Notes under the pieces: generated by a model
What the model was told of the DNA's origin: nothing
Databases searched by the model: none
The model's input: only the letters and a program-made list of their open reading frames with translations
Source of the DNA: Dysgonamonadaceae bacterium
GTDB lineage: Bacteria > Bacteroidota > Bacteroidia > Bacteroidales > Azobacteroidaceae
Length of the DNA: 33,430 nucleotides
NCBI GenBank assembly: GCA_031275735.1
Contig: JAISOJ010000114.1
Coordinates: 1-33,430, forward strand
Direction of reading: 5' to 3'
Part shown: positions 25,138-32,945 of the stretch, piece by piece
Numbering within the stretch: position 1 is the stretch's first letter
Layout: each line of letters starts with the position of its first letter
Made by a program: the position numbers and the translations under genes

Positions 25138-25893
25138 CTAAATATGAGATAAAAAATGGGTACGTTGCCGTACCACTTCATAGATTAAAACAGCCGCCGC
25201 AGCCGAAACGTTTAAAGAAGCGATGTTTCCCAGAATTGGAATCTTTACCATTTCGTCGCAGATGCGGAGATTATCGAAAGAAATACCCCGGTCTTCGCCA
25301 CCCAAAACCAGAGCGACGGGAGTCGCAGCGTAATCGATGGTTGTATATTCATTTTCGGCCTTTTCGGTTGCCGCCGCTACTTTGTATCCGCAATTTTTCA
25401 AAAAACGAATGGCTTCCGTGATACTTGCCTCTTTGCACACCGGTATATTTAAAAGCGCTCCGGCTGAAGTCTTTATAGCGTCTGCATTGACCGAAACGCT
25501 ATTGTGTGCCGGAATGACAAGGGCATTCACACCGGCGCATTCGCAGGTGCGGGCAATGGCGCCGAAATTGCGAACGTCGGTTACGCCGTCTAACAAGACA
25601 ATAAACGGATTTTTGCCTTCTTCATACAAAAAAGGGACTATATCGTCCAATTTCTGATAAGTTACAGCCGATATAAAAGCGATTACCCCCTGGTGATTCT
25701 TGCGGGTCAGCCGGTCTAATTTTTCCAAAGGAACGCGTTGAATGGGAATATTTGTTTCCTTAACAATCTGGAAAAGTTCACGGGACAAATCATTTTGAAG
25801 ATCCCTGCGTATCAAAATCTTATCAACTTCTTTTCTTGCCAGTACCGCTTCTATTACGGCACGCGTGCCGAAAATCATTTCACTTTCTTTCAT
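25138..25893 (-). CDS. rlmB: 23S rRNA (guanosine-2'-O)-methyltransferase, RlmB/TrmH family
   Basis: RlmB methylates the 2'-OH of G2251 in the peptidyl-transferase region of 23S rRNA using S-adenosylmethionine. The 251-residue protein has the N-terminal RNA-binding domain (IFGTRAVIEAVLA) and the SpoU trefoil-knot domain with all three motifs: DVRNFGAIARTCECAG, ALVLGGEDRGIS and IPILGNIASLNVSAAAAVL. It overlaps recN by four bases (ATGA), a sign of translational coupling. The SpoU family contains several close relatives, so the exact target base is an inference from overall similarity. Confidence 0.92.
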   Translation of the reverse strand: MKESEMIFGTRAVIEAVLARKEVDKILIRRDLQNDLSRELFQIVKETNIPIQRVPLEKLDRLTRKNHQGVIAFISAVTYQKLDDIVPFLYEEGKNPFIVLLDGVTDVRNFGAIARTCECAGVNALVIPAHNSVSVNADAIKTSAGALLNIPVCKEASITEAIRFLKNCGYKVAAATEKAENEYTTIDYAATPVALVLGGEDRGISFDNLRICDEMVKIPILGNIASLNVSAAAAVLIYEVVRQRTHFLSHI

Positions 25894-27548
25894 TCTTTCA
25901 ATAATTCTTTTGCATTTTCAATCGCCGCTTCCGTCAGTTTGGCGCCGCTTAACATTTGCGCGATTTCTTTTATTCTTTCTTCTTTCGACAATTGACGGAT
26001 ATGCGACTCGGTCAAATTGTTGTTTTCTTCCTTGTAAACAAGGAATTGCGATTCTCCTTTGGCGGCAATTTGCGGTAAATGGCTGATGACGATTACTTGC
26101 ATGATCTTTCCCATTTCCCGCATGACGTCGCCCATTTTATCGGCTATTTCACCCGAAACGCCGGTATCTATTTCATCAAAAATAATGGAAGGAAGCGCCA
26201 TTGCTCCTGCAATTAAGGCTTTCATTCCCAACATCAAGCGGGAGATTTCACCGCCCGAAGCCGTTTGGGCAACCGGTTTCAATTCGCCGTTTTTGTTGGC
26301 CGAAAATAAATAAACAGCTTCATCTTGTCCGGTCGAATCGGGCTGTTCCTTCCGCAATAAACGGATGGTAAACCGCATGTGAGGCATTCCCAAAGAACAG
26401 ACCTTTTCTACCAACTGCTTCTCTAACTGTCGCGCAGTTTTTTGCCGTATTTGCGAAAGCTTTTCTGCTAATTGCAATACTTTTGCGAAAGCTATCGAAC
26501 GTTTTTTTTCCAATCGTGCCAATTCTTCATCGTAATTGTCAATTTCCCGGATTTGTTTGTCTAATTCATCGCGTAATTCGATCAATTTTTCGATTGAGTC
26601 CAAGCGATGTTTTTGTTGTAAAGAATATATTAAATCCAAACGTGCATTGACTTCCTGCAAACGTTCGGGATTAAATTCCAAAGCTTCTTGGCGGAAACTG
26701 ACCTCCCTGTGCAGGTCTTTCAAATCGAGATAAGCGGTCTGAATCCGTTCTGTTATTTCTTCCGAGGCGGCATACATCTTTTGCAAAGCTTGCGCTTGAT
26801 TCAAAGCATCTTTCAAAGATGAAACAATGCCGGTTTCATCGACGGACAAAAGTTGTTCGATCCGGTAGAGGCCCGATTTTATTTCTTCCACATGCGAAAG
26901 CGTTTCCGCTTCTTGTTCCAGAGCCGTTTGCTCGTCGATTTGCAAACGGGCTTCCTCCAACTGCTTGAATTGAAAACGAAGGTAATCTTCTTCCGTCCGC
27001 TGTACGCCGATCTTCTCCTTCAATTCATTGAGTTGCTTTCCTGTAGAAGCATATTCTTTGTAAGTGGAAAGATACTCGTTTTTCAAATCGCTGTTTTGAG
27101 ACAGTACATCCAAAACTTGTAATTGGAAATGATTGTCGGCCAACAATAAATTCTGATGTTGCGAATGGACGTCTATCAGGAAAGCGCCTAACTCTTTCAA
27201 GTCGTTCAATCCTGTCGGGCTGTCGTTGATGAAAGCACGCGATTTCCCCGAGGTCCAAATTTCACGCCGTAAAATACAGGTTTGAGCATCGTATTCCCAT
27301 TCTTTTTCCTGGAAAAATGTTTCCAATTGGTAGGAAGAAATATCGAAAACCCCTTCTATCAGGCATTTCTCCTTCCCTTGTTGGATAGACTTGGCGTCGG
27401 CTCTTTGTCCCAAAATCAAGCCCAAAGCGCCCAATATGATAGACTTACCGGCTCCTGTTTCGCCAGTGATAACGGAGAATCCCGCAGGAAAATTTATTTC
27501 CAATTGGGAGATAAGTGCGTAATTTTGTATGGTTAGCGACTGAAGCAT
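25890..27548 (-). CDS. recN: DNA repair protein RecN
   Basis: RecN is an SMC-like ATPase that acts at DNA double-strand breaks before or with RecA. The N-terminal half has FSVITGETGAGKSIILGAL with the Walker A lysine; long coiled coils rich in Glu, Lys, Gln and Leu span about residues 150-370; and the C-terminal half has the signature ASGGEISRLMLGMKAL and Walker B IIFDEIDTGVSGEIA. From the ATG at 27548 it has 552 residues; a TTG two codons earlier is less likely. It overlaps rlmB by four bases and begins ten bases after the porD-like gene. Confidence 0.96.
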   Translation of the reverse strand: MLQSLTIQNYALISQLEINFPAGFSVITGETGAGKSIILGALGLILGQRADAKSIQQGKEKCLIEGVFDISSYQLETFFQEKEWEYDAQTCILRREIWTSGKSRAFINDSPTGLNDLKELGAFLIDVHSQHQNLLLADNHFQLQVLDVLSQNSDLKNEYLSTYKEYASTGKQLNELKEKIGVQRTEEDYLRFQFKQLEEARLQIDEQTALEQEAETLSHVEEIKSGLYRIEQLLSVDETGIVSSLKDALNQAQALQKMYAASEEITERIQTAYLDLKDLHREVSFRQEALEFNPERLQEVNARLDLIYSLQQKHRLDSIEKLIELRDELDKQIREIDNYDEELARLEKKRSIAFAKVLQLAEKLSQIRQKTARQLEKQLVEKVCSLGMPHMRFTIRLLRKEQPDSTGQDEAVYLFSANKNGELKPVAQTASGGEISRLMLGMKALIAGAMALPSIIFDEIDTGVSGEIADKMGDVMREMGKIMQVIVISHLPQIAAKGESQFLVYKEENNNLTESHIRQLSKEERIKEIAQMLSGAKLTEAAIENAKELLKE

Positions 27549-27558
27549 GGTCAAGCGT

Positions 27559-28455
27559 TTAATTTTTCAGCGGTTCAATCTGTCTGGTCATGGACGGGAA
27601 AAGATTTCGAAGCAAATCGTAAGTCTCTTTTTTTTCTTCGGAAGAAGCTTTGCCGGCAATGGAGACGATTTCATCCAATTTGCAGTCGGCAAACATTTGC
27701 AAAACAATTTCCGAATCCCTGACTTTTTTTATATCCTTTAATATAGGCAACCCGCTCAGGATCGTAGTCCTGCCTCGATCGGGATTGGCTGCCATTTCGT
27801 CCAGGCTTTTGCGATGATAGGTGTACCACAATTCGCGATAAGGCTTCATGGATTCATCAAGAAAAACATTGATGATGGCGGCTTTGTTTCGATTATCGTC
27901 GAAAACCGACCAACCGCTCCAGGAAGAAGATTGCGCTTGCGAAGCAATAGACTGCGCTTGCCTGAAAAATACGGCGCCTCCCAGCGAAGAAAAACTGTCG
28001 AAATCAATGGCCAATATCAAGTTTGCGTAAAAAGCGATAGTAGCTACCAAATTGTTGGTTATGTCCGTTTGATTCATCTCAATAGGCGCATTTTCTATAT
28101 ATTCGAATTCAAATTTGGTATCGCGCCAATTGAGAGTAGTGGTTACATACGAAGAATTATACACCGGACGTCGCGCCTGTACAAAAAGTTCCGCTTTGAA
28201 ATTATTGTCGGAAACTTGTTCCAAAATGGTAACAGAAAAAGTACATTCGATCCTTTCTGTTTGGGAAAAAGTGGAAGAACTCCATTGCTGTCCGTTGATA
28301 AATTGGGACAATGCCCGTTCCATCGTAGTAAAAATATTTTTATTGGTCGTCTGAATACGGTCGCTGTTGACGGTGACATTGGCATTCAACTCCTGTGCCT
28401 GCAAATTGATTGCAGACAGAAGAAGGAAGATAATTATATTTATAAATTTATTCAT
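27559..28455 (-). CDS. DUF4835 family protein, type IX secretion PorD-like
   Basis: This 298-residue exported protein begins with a signal peptide (MNKFINIIIFLLLSAINLQA, cut near QAQE). Recognisable DUF4835 features are ELNANVTVNSDRIQTTNK at the mature N-terminus, FINGQQWSS, NFKAELFVQARRPVYNSSY, FEFEYIENAPIEMNQTD and AANPDRGRTTILSGLP. I recall DUF4835 being annotated as type IX secretion protein PorD in Bacteroidetes; its mechanism is not well defined. The start is ATG at 28455; a TTG one codon earlier is possible. It lies between coaBC and recN, with 15 bases to coaBC. Confidence 0.85.
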   Translation of the reverse strand: MNKFINIIIFLLLSAINLQAQELNANVTVNSDRIQTTNKNIFTTMERALSQFINGQQWSSSTFSQTERIECTFSVTILEQVSDNNFKAELFVQARRPVYNSSYVTTTLNWRDTKFEFEYIENAPIEMNQTDITNNLVATIAFYANLILAIDFDSFSSLGGAVFFRQAQSIASQAQSSSWSGWSVFDDNRNKAAIINVFLDESMKPYRELWYTYHRKSLDEMAANPDRGRTTILSGLPILKDIKKVRDSEIVLQMFADCKLDEIVSIAGKASSEEKKETYDLLRNLFPSMTRQIEPLKN

Positions 28456-28470
28456 CAAGAGTAATTTTTC

Positions 28471-29688
28471 TTAATCTACTTTTCCTGTTTGGCAGCTTAA
28501 TACGGCATTTACAATATCTTCTGCAACTTCTTTTTTCGATTTCACCGGAAAATCCGTTTTTTCTCCGTTAGCGGCGATAATACTTATTTTATTTGTATCC
28601 AACTGAAAGCCAGCTCCCTCGTCTCTCAACGAATTTAAGACGATGAAATCCAGGTTTTTCTTTTTCAATTTTCCTTCCGCATTGGAAAATTCATTTTCGG
28701 TTTCCAAAGCAAAACCGCATAAAAGCTGATTTTCCCTTTTTATTTTCCCTAAACTTGCCGCTATATCCGGATTTGCAACCAAATTCAACGTTAATGCTTC
28801 TTTGTCATTGCGTTTTAATTTATTTACTGAAAATTGCGCCGGCTTATAATCTGCCACCGCAGCCGACAAAATTGCTACATTCATTTGGGGAAAATGTTTC
28901 ATTGCCGTTTCATACATTTCATCAGCCGATTCTACATCTATCCGTCGAATACGGGGATGGTGCACCTTCGATTGTACCGGGCCGCTTACCAATATCACGT
29001 CCGCACCTTTTTCGGCGCAAACTTCCGCCAAAGCGAATCCCATTTTCCCGGAGGAATAATTACCTATATAACGTACCGGATCGAGTTTTTCATACGTCGG
29101 TCCGGCTGTTATTAAGATTTTTTTTTTAGTTAATTGATTTCTATTCTCAAAAAACGCTTCGATTACTTCGACAATCGCATCCGGTTCTTCCATTCGGCCT
29201 TTGCCTTCCAGAGCGCTTGCCAGAAATCCGGTAGCCGGTTCGATAATCCGGTTACCGTACGATTTCAGTTTGTCCAGATTGGCTTGCGTCGAAGGATGAG
29301 CGTACATATCCAAATCCATAGCAGGGGCGACAAATACAGGCGCTTTCATCGACAGATAGGTGGTAACGAGCATGTTATCGGCGATTCCATTAGCCATTTT
29401 ACCAATGGAGGTAGCCGTTGCCGGAGCAATCAACATTAGGTCGGCCCATAAACCCAAATCCACATGACTATGCCAAGTACCATCGTTGGCCGTGAAAAAT
29501 TCGCCGACCACCGGCTTATGCGTTAAGGCGGATAAAGTAACCGGAGTAATGAATTCTTTTCCCGCAGGCGTAATCACTGCTTGTACTTCCGCCCCTTTTT
29601 TTATCAAAGCGCGGCATAGATAGGCCGCTTTGTAAGCCGCAATGCTTCCCGTAATACCTAATACGATTTTTTTCCCTTGCAATGTCAT
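28471..29688 (-). CDS. coaBC: Bifunctional phosphopantothenoylcysteine decarboxylase / phosphopantothenate-cysteine ligase
   Basis: CoaBC performs two steps of coenzyme A synthesis: joining cysteine to phosphopantothenate (CoaB) and decarboxylating the product (CoaC). The 405-residue protein has the N-terminal flavoprotein domain (KIVLGITGSIAAYKAAYLC, the HSHVDLG histidine, APAMDLDMY) and the C-terminal ligase domain (ILITAGPTYEKLDPVRYIGN, then SSGKMGFALAEV). The site equivalent to E. coli Cys158 falls in GFLASALEGKGRM, where I align a serine; many relatives likewise lack cysteine there, so this may be normal. It overlaps korB by four bases (ATGA), which suggests co-translation. Confidence 0.96.
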   Translation of the reverse strand: MTLQGKKIVLGITGSIAAYKAAYLCRALIKKGAEVQAVITPAGKEFITPVTLSALTHKPVVGEFFTANDGTWHSHVDLGLWADLMLIAPATATSIGKMANGIADNMLVTTYLSMKAPVFVAPAMDLDMYAHPSTQANLDKLKSYGNRIIEPATGFLASALEGKGRMEEPDAIVEVIEAFFENRNQLTKKKILITAGPTYEKLDPVRYIGNYSSGKMGFALAEVCAEKGADVILVSGPVQSKVHHPRIRRIDVESADEMYETAMKHFPQMNVAILSAAVADYKPAQFSVNKLKRNDKEALTLNLVANPDIAASLGKIKRENQLLCGFALETENEFSNAEGKLKKKNLDFIVLNSLRDEGAGFQLDTNKISIIAANGEKTDFPVKSKKEVAEDIVNAVLSCQTGKVD

Positions 29689-30704
29689 TTTACTTCCCAG
29701 ATATCGCCTGTCATCAGAAATTCCTTGAGTGTTCGCGCCGGTTTTTTTGCTCGCACGTTTTCGATTTGTTTTTCCATATCTTCATCGTATACAGGAGCTT
29801 CTACGTCACGAATAATGCCTAATGCAACGGGTAGCTCATTGCCGTCCATCAGCGCCAATTTCAGGTGAAACGTGGGGTCGGGCGTAGTCATGTCGTGTAC
29901 CAACACATCATCCAAGGTGTAGCCGTCTTCGCCGATAGTGACTGCTTTCAGATCAAAACCGCTTTGAACAATCCCCTTGTCATTATTACTCCCGAAAATC
30001 ATTTTTTCCCCGTGTCGGAGAAAGATAGTTTTGTCTGCGCGATGTTCGCGAGCGGTGATGGTTTCGTGGATTCCGTCGTTGAAAATCACGCAATTAAGAA
30101 TAACTTCTACCACCGACGTTCCTTTATGTTTAGCAGCCGCCAGTAAGATGGCGGACGAATTTTTTACGTCCGTATCAATTGTGCGGGCAAAAAAACGGCC
30201 TCGTGCACCAATAGCCAGTTCCGCCGGACGGAAAGGGTCTTCTACCGTTCCATAAGGCGACGATTTGGAAATAAATCCCCGATCGGAGGTGGGAGAATAT
30301 TGCCCCTTCGTTAATCCGTAGATTTTATTGTTCATTAACAAAATATTGACATCCACATTACGTCTTACGGCATGAATGAAATGATTACCGCCAATAGCCA
30401 AACAGTCGCCGTCGCCTGTGGCCAGCCATACCGATAAACGAGGATTGGCAACCTTAACGCCTGTAGCAACTGCTGCGCCGCGTCCGTGAATGGTATGGAA
30501 TCCGTAAGTATTCATATAATAGGGTAAACGGGAAGAGCATCCGATGCCGGAAATAACGACTATATCGTGAGGAGCAACGCCTAATTCAGCCAGAGCCTTA
30601 TGTAAGGCGGTTAATAAACCGTAATCGCCGCAACCCGGACACCAACGCACCAATTGCGCACTCTTGTAATCTTTGGCTTGATAAGTTATTTGACTGGAAG
30701 ACAT
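29685..30704 (-). CDS. korB: 2-oxoacid (2-oxoglutarate):ferredoxin oxidoreductase subunit beta
   Basis: KorB holds the thiamine diphosphate centre of the enzyme that oxidises 2-oxoglutarate to succinyl-CoA with ferredoxin, or runs in reverse. The 339-residue protein has the cysteine motif VRWCPGCGDYG at the N-terminus, GIGCSSRLPYY, and the TPP signature TGDGDCLAIGGNHFIHAVRR with LLMNNKIYGLTKGQ. It pairs with the fused gamma/alpha subunit korA, which ends 16 bases upstream. Preference for 2-oxoglutarate over pyruvate or other 2-oxoacids is inferred from similarity to Bacteroidetes KorAB. The C-terminal part continues into a normal beta-subunit tail. Confidence 0.93.
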   Translation of the reverse strand: MSSSQITYQAKDYKSAQLVRWCPGCGDYGLLTALHKALAELGVAPHDIVVISGIGCSSRLPYYMNTYGFHTIHGRGAAVATGVKVANPRLSVWLATGDGDCLAIGGNHFIHAVRRNVDVNILLMNNKIYGLTKGQYSPTSDRGFISKSSPYGTVEDPFRPAELAIGARGRFFARTIDTDVKNSSAILLAAAKHKGTSVVEVILNCVIFNDGIHETITAREHRADKTIFLRHGEKMIFGSNNDKGIVQSGFDLKAVTIGEDGYTLDDVLVHDMTTPDPTFHLKLALMDGNELPVALGIIRDVEAPVYDEDMEKQIENVRAKKPARTLKEFLMTGDIWEVK

Positions 30705-30720
30705 GATTGTGAATTATAAG

Positions 30721-32601
30721 TTATGAATTTATGCATTGTGAGTTTTTTAATTCTCCGTTCTCTACTATTTTCGTGATTTCTTCTACCAGGCGGGCAACGA
30801 CAAAGGGCTGTCCTTTTACTCGATTGAATTGGAGAGGATTAAGTCCACCTATTTTGGCACGCAAATAAGCGGCAAATTGTCCTAAATTCTGCTCGATGAC
30901 CAATACTTTTTTGTACTTCCGCAATATCGTTTCCGCGTTTTTAGGCAAGGGGTTGATATAACGGAAGTGGGTGAAAGCTACTTTCTTTCCTTGTTCCCTG
31001 ACTTTTTCAACTGCTTCGGATAAATGGCCGTAAGTACCGCCCCAACCAACTACCAGCGTTTCCGCATCTTCGTCGCCCCAAACTTCCTGGAGTGGGAGAG
31101 TGTCGGCAATTTTGTCTATTTTGGACTGACGCACTTGCACCATTCTCTGGTGGTTGCCCGGATCGGTCGATATAACGCCTTGCATGTAATCTTTTTCCAA
31201 TCCGCCAATGCGATGCATAAAGCCTTCCGTTCCGGGAATAGCCCAATAGCGAACGTCGGTTTCCGTATTCCGCATGAAAGGCGTCCATCTTTCTCTTATT
31301 TCAGCGCTTACATAAGGCGGTTTTATTTCGGGATATTCTTCCAAGTCGGGAATCCGCCAAGCCGAAGAGCCATTGGCGATATAACCGTCGGTCAATAAGA
31401 TGACTGGAGTCAGGTGTTCCAAAGCGATCTTGGACGCCCGGAAAGCCGAATCGAAACAGTCGGTCGGAGAAAGGGCGGCGATAACTACTACGGGGCTTTC
31501 GCCGTTTCGTCCGTAAAGCGCTTGCATCAAGTCGGTTTGTTCGCTTTTGGTAGGCATTCCCGTCGAAGGGCCGGCACGCTGTACGTCGATGACTACCAAA
31601 GGAATTTCGGCCATTACAGCCAATCCGATGGCTTCGCTTTTTAAAGCTAAGCCCGGACCGGAAGTGCTTGTTGCCGCCAAGTTTCCGGCAAAAGAAGCGC
31701 CGATAGCCGTACAGATGCCGGCGATTTCGTCTTCCGTTTGCATCACCTTTACGCCTAATTCTTTGTGAACAGCGAGTTCTTGCATGATGTCGGTCGCCGG
31801 AGTAATCGGATACGAACCCAAAAACAAAGGCAATCCGGCTTTTTCGGCGGCGGCGATTAAGCCGTAAGCCGTAGCTTTATTGCCGTTGATATCGGTATAA
31901 AAACCTTTTTTATGGGAAGTCGTTTCGATACGGTAAGTGGAAACCGCAGCATGTATATTGTGTCCATAGTTGAATCCGGCTTGCAAGACTAATAAATTGG
32001 CTTTCAAAACGTCCGGTTTCTTTTTGAATTTTTCCGTTAACAGTTTCTCCACAATTTTCAAAGGACGGTTAAACAACCAGCAAACTAATCCTAATGCTAA
32101 GATATTCCGGCTTTTAAGCGCCTGCTTATTGTCGGCAATTCCTTCCAGACAATCTTTACACATTTGCGTAATGGGGGCGGCTACTACTTGAACGGAAGTT
32201 AAGCCTAATTCTTTGAACGGATCGCCGGTGGTAAACAAGGCTCTTTCCAGATCGGACGTCTGAAAAGAATCGGTATCGATGATGACGACCGAATCCGGTT
32301 TTAGGAATTGAGCGTTGACTTTTAATGCGGCCGGGTTCATAGCGATTAAAACGTCTGCTTTATCGCCGGGTGTGAACACGTTTTTAGCGCCTAATTGCAT
32401 TTGGAATCCGGAAACGCCGCTCAATGTACCGTGAGGGGCGCGTATTTCAGCCGGATAATCGGGAAAGGTAATGATTTCGTTTCCTAATTCGGCGGAAAGG
32501 TTGGAGAAAATAGTCCCGACTAATTGCATACCGTCTCCCGAGTCGCCGGAAAACCGGACGACAACCGTCTCCAGGTCTTTTATTTTCATTTCCTGTTTCA
32601 T
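30721..32601 (-). CDS. korA: 2-oxoacid (2-oxoglutarate):ferredoxin oxidoreductase subunit alpha (gamma-alpha fusion)
   Basis: This 626-residue protein fuses the gamma domain (residues about 10-190, beginning VVVRFSGDSGDGMQLVG) to the alpha pyrimidine-binding domain, as is usual for Bacteroidetes KorA. The alpha part has LFLGSYPITPATDIMQEL, SGPGLALKSEAIGLAVMAE and VVIDVQRAGPSTGMPTKSEQ, and a C-terminal transketolase-like domain (TLVVGWGGTYGHLSEAVEK). It assembles with KorB in the cytoplasm. The start ATG at 32601 follows a consensus promoter. It is the first gene of the nine-gene minus-strand run. Confidence 0.93.
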   Translation of the reverse strand: MKQEMKIKDLETVVVRFSGDSGDGMQLVGTIFSNLSAELGNEIITFPDYPAEIRAPHGTLSGVSGFQMQLGAKNVFTPGDKADVLIAMNPAALKVNAQFLKPDSVVIIDTDSFQTSDLERALFTTGDPFKELGLTSVQVVAAPITQMCKDCLEGIADNKQALKSRNILALGLVCWLFNRPLKIVEKLLTEKFKKKPDVLKANLLVLQAGFNYGHNIHAAVSTYRIETTSHKKGFYTDINGNKATAYGLIAAAEKAGLPLFLGSYPITPATDIMQELAVHKELGVKVMQTEDEIAGICTAIGASFAGNLAATSTSGPGLALKSEAIGLAVMAEIPLVVIDVQRAGPSTGMPTKSEQTDLMQALYGRNGESPVVVIAALSPTDCFDSAFRASKIALEHLTPVILLTDGYIANGSSAWRIPDLEEYPEIKPPYVSAEIRERWTPFMRNTETDVRYWAIPGTEGFMHRIGGLEKDYMQGVISTDPGNHQRMVQVRQSKIDKIADTLPLQEVWGDEDAETLVVGWGGTYGHLSEAVEKVREQGKKVAFTHFRYINPLPKNAETILRKYKKVLVIEQNLGQFAAYLRAKIGGLNPLQFNRVKGQPFVVARLVEEITKIVENGELKNSQCINS

Positions 32602-32659
32602 GTTTTTCTTTTGATTTATTAAATTTTTTGTTCCGTTATAACCGTTCTTTTTCTGGTGA

Positions 32660-32691
32660 CAAAGGTAAATATTAGTTAAGCAAAAAACAAA
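32660..32691 (-). promoter_or_regulatory. Bacteroidetes consensus promoter of the korA operon
   Basis: On the minus strand TTTG (32691-32688) is 20 bases from TACCTTTG (32667-32660), the best consensus match in the window. The korA ATG lies 58 bases downstream. It likely drives korA, korB, coaBC and further genes. Confidence 0.8.
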
Positions 32692-32697
32692 TTAATG

Positions 32698-32767
32698 GGA
32701 GCATTTGACTACGTCGATTTTTCAACTCAAATCGCTGCTCCTTTCGCAAGACAGCGTCCTGCGCTGT
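32698..32767 (+). other. Structured non-coding segment with two inverted repeats
   Basis: The 345-base gap between korA and the GLUG gene holds promoters at both ends and this segment. GGAGC plus ATTTGA at 32698-32708 can pair with TCAAAT and GCTCC at 32730-32744 with a small bulge, and ACAGCG-tcctg-CGCTGT is a hairpin at about 32751-32767. An open frame crosses it but has unnatural composition and overlaps the downstream promoter. It may be a repeat relic or a small RNA; support is weak. Confidence 0.3.
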
Positions 32768-32888
32768 TGATTATTGGACTTTTAACTCATTTTTATATTC
32801 ATTCCATCCATTTCGACTTTGAATGGGATTTATTTGCCTTTTGTCTATATTTTTGTTTCTTTATACGTAAAATTTTAAAAAAATTATC

Positions 32889-32896
32889 TACATTTG
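32889..32896 (+). promoter_or_regulatory. Putative -7 box for the GLUG-repeat protein gene
   Basis: TACATTTG matches TAnnTTTG, 49 bases before the ATG at 32946. No TTG box at 19-21 bases upstream is clear. Confidence 0.5.
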
Positions 32897-32945
32897 CAGT
32901 TGTAATTTTTTGTTTTTCAAAAAATGATTACTCAAACAAATAATC

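Noticed and set aside
25089-25181. N-terminal extension of the RidA protein by 31 residues
   Set aside because: It overlaps rlmB, has no RidA-like sequence and passes over a promoter box; the family starts at MKQVIST.
32695-32943. Plus-strand frame of 82 codons before the GLUG gene
   Set aside because: The composition is not protein-like (Phe/His/Cys-rich tail), it overlaps the TACATTTG promoter box and ends just before the true gene.
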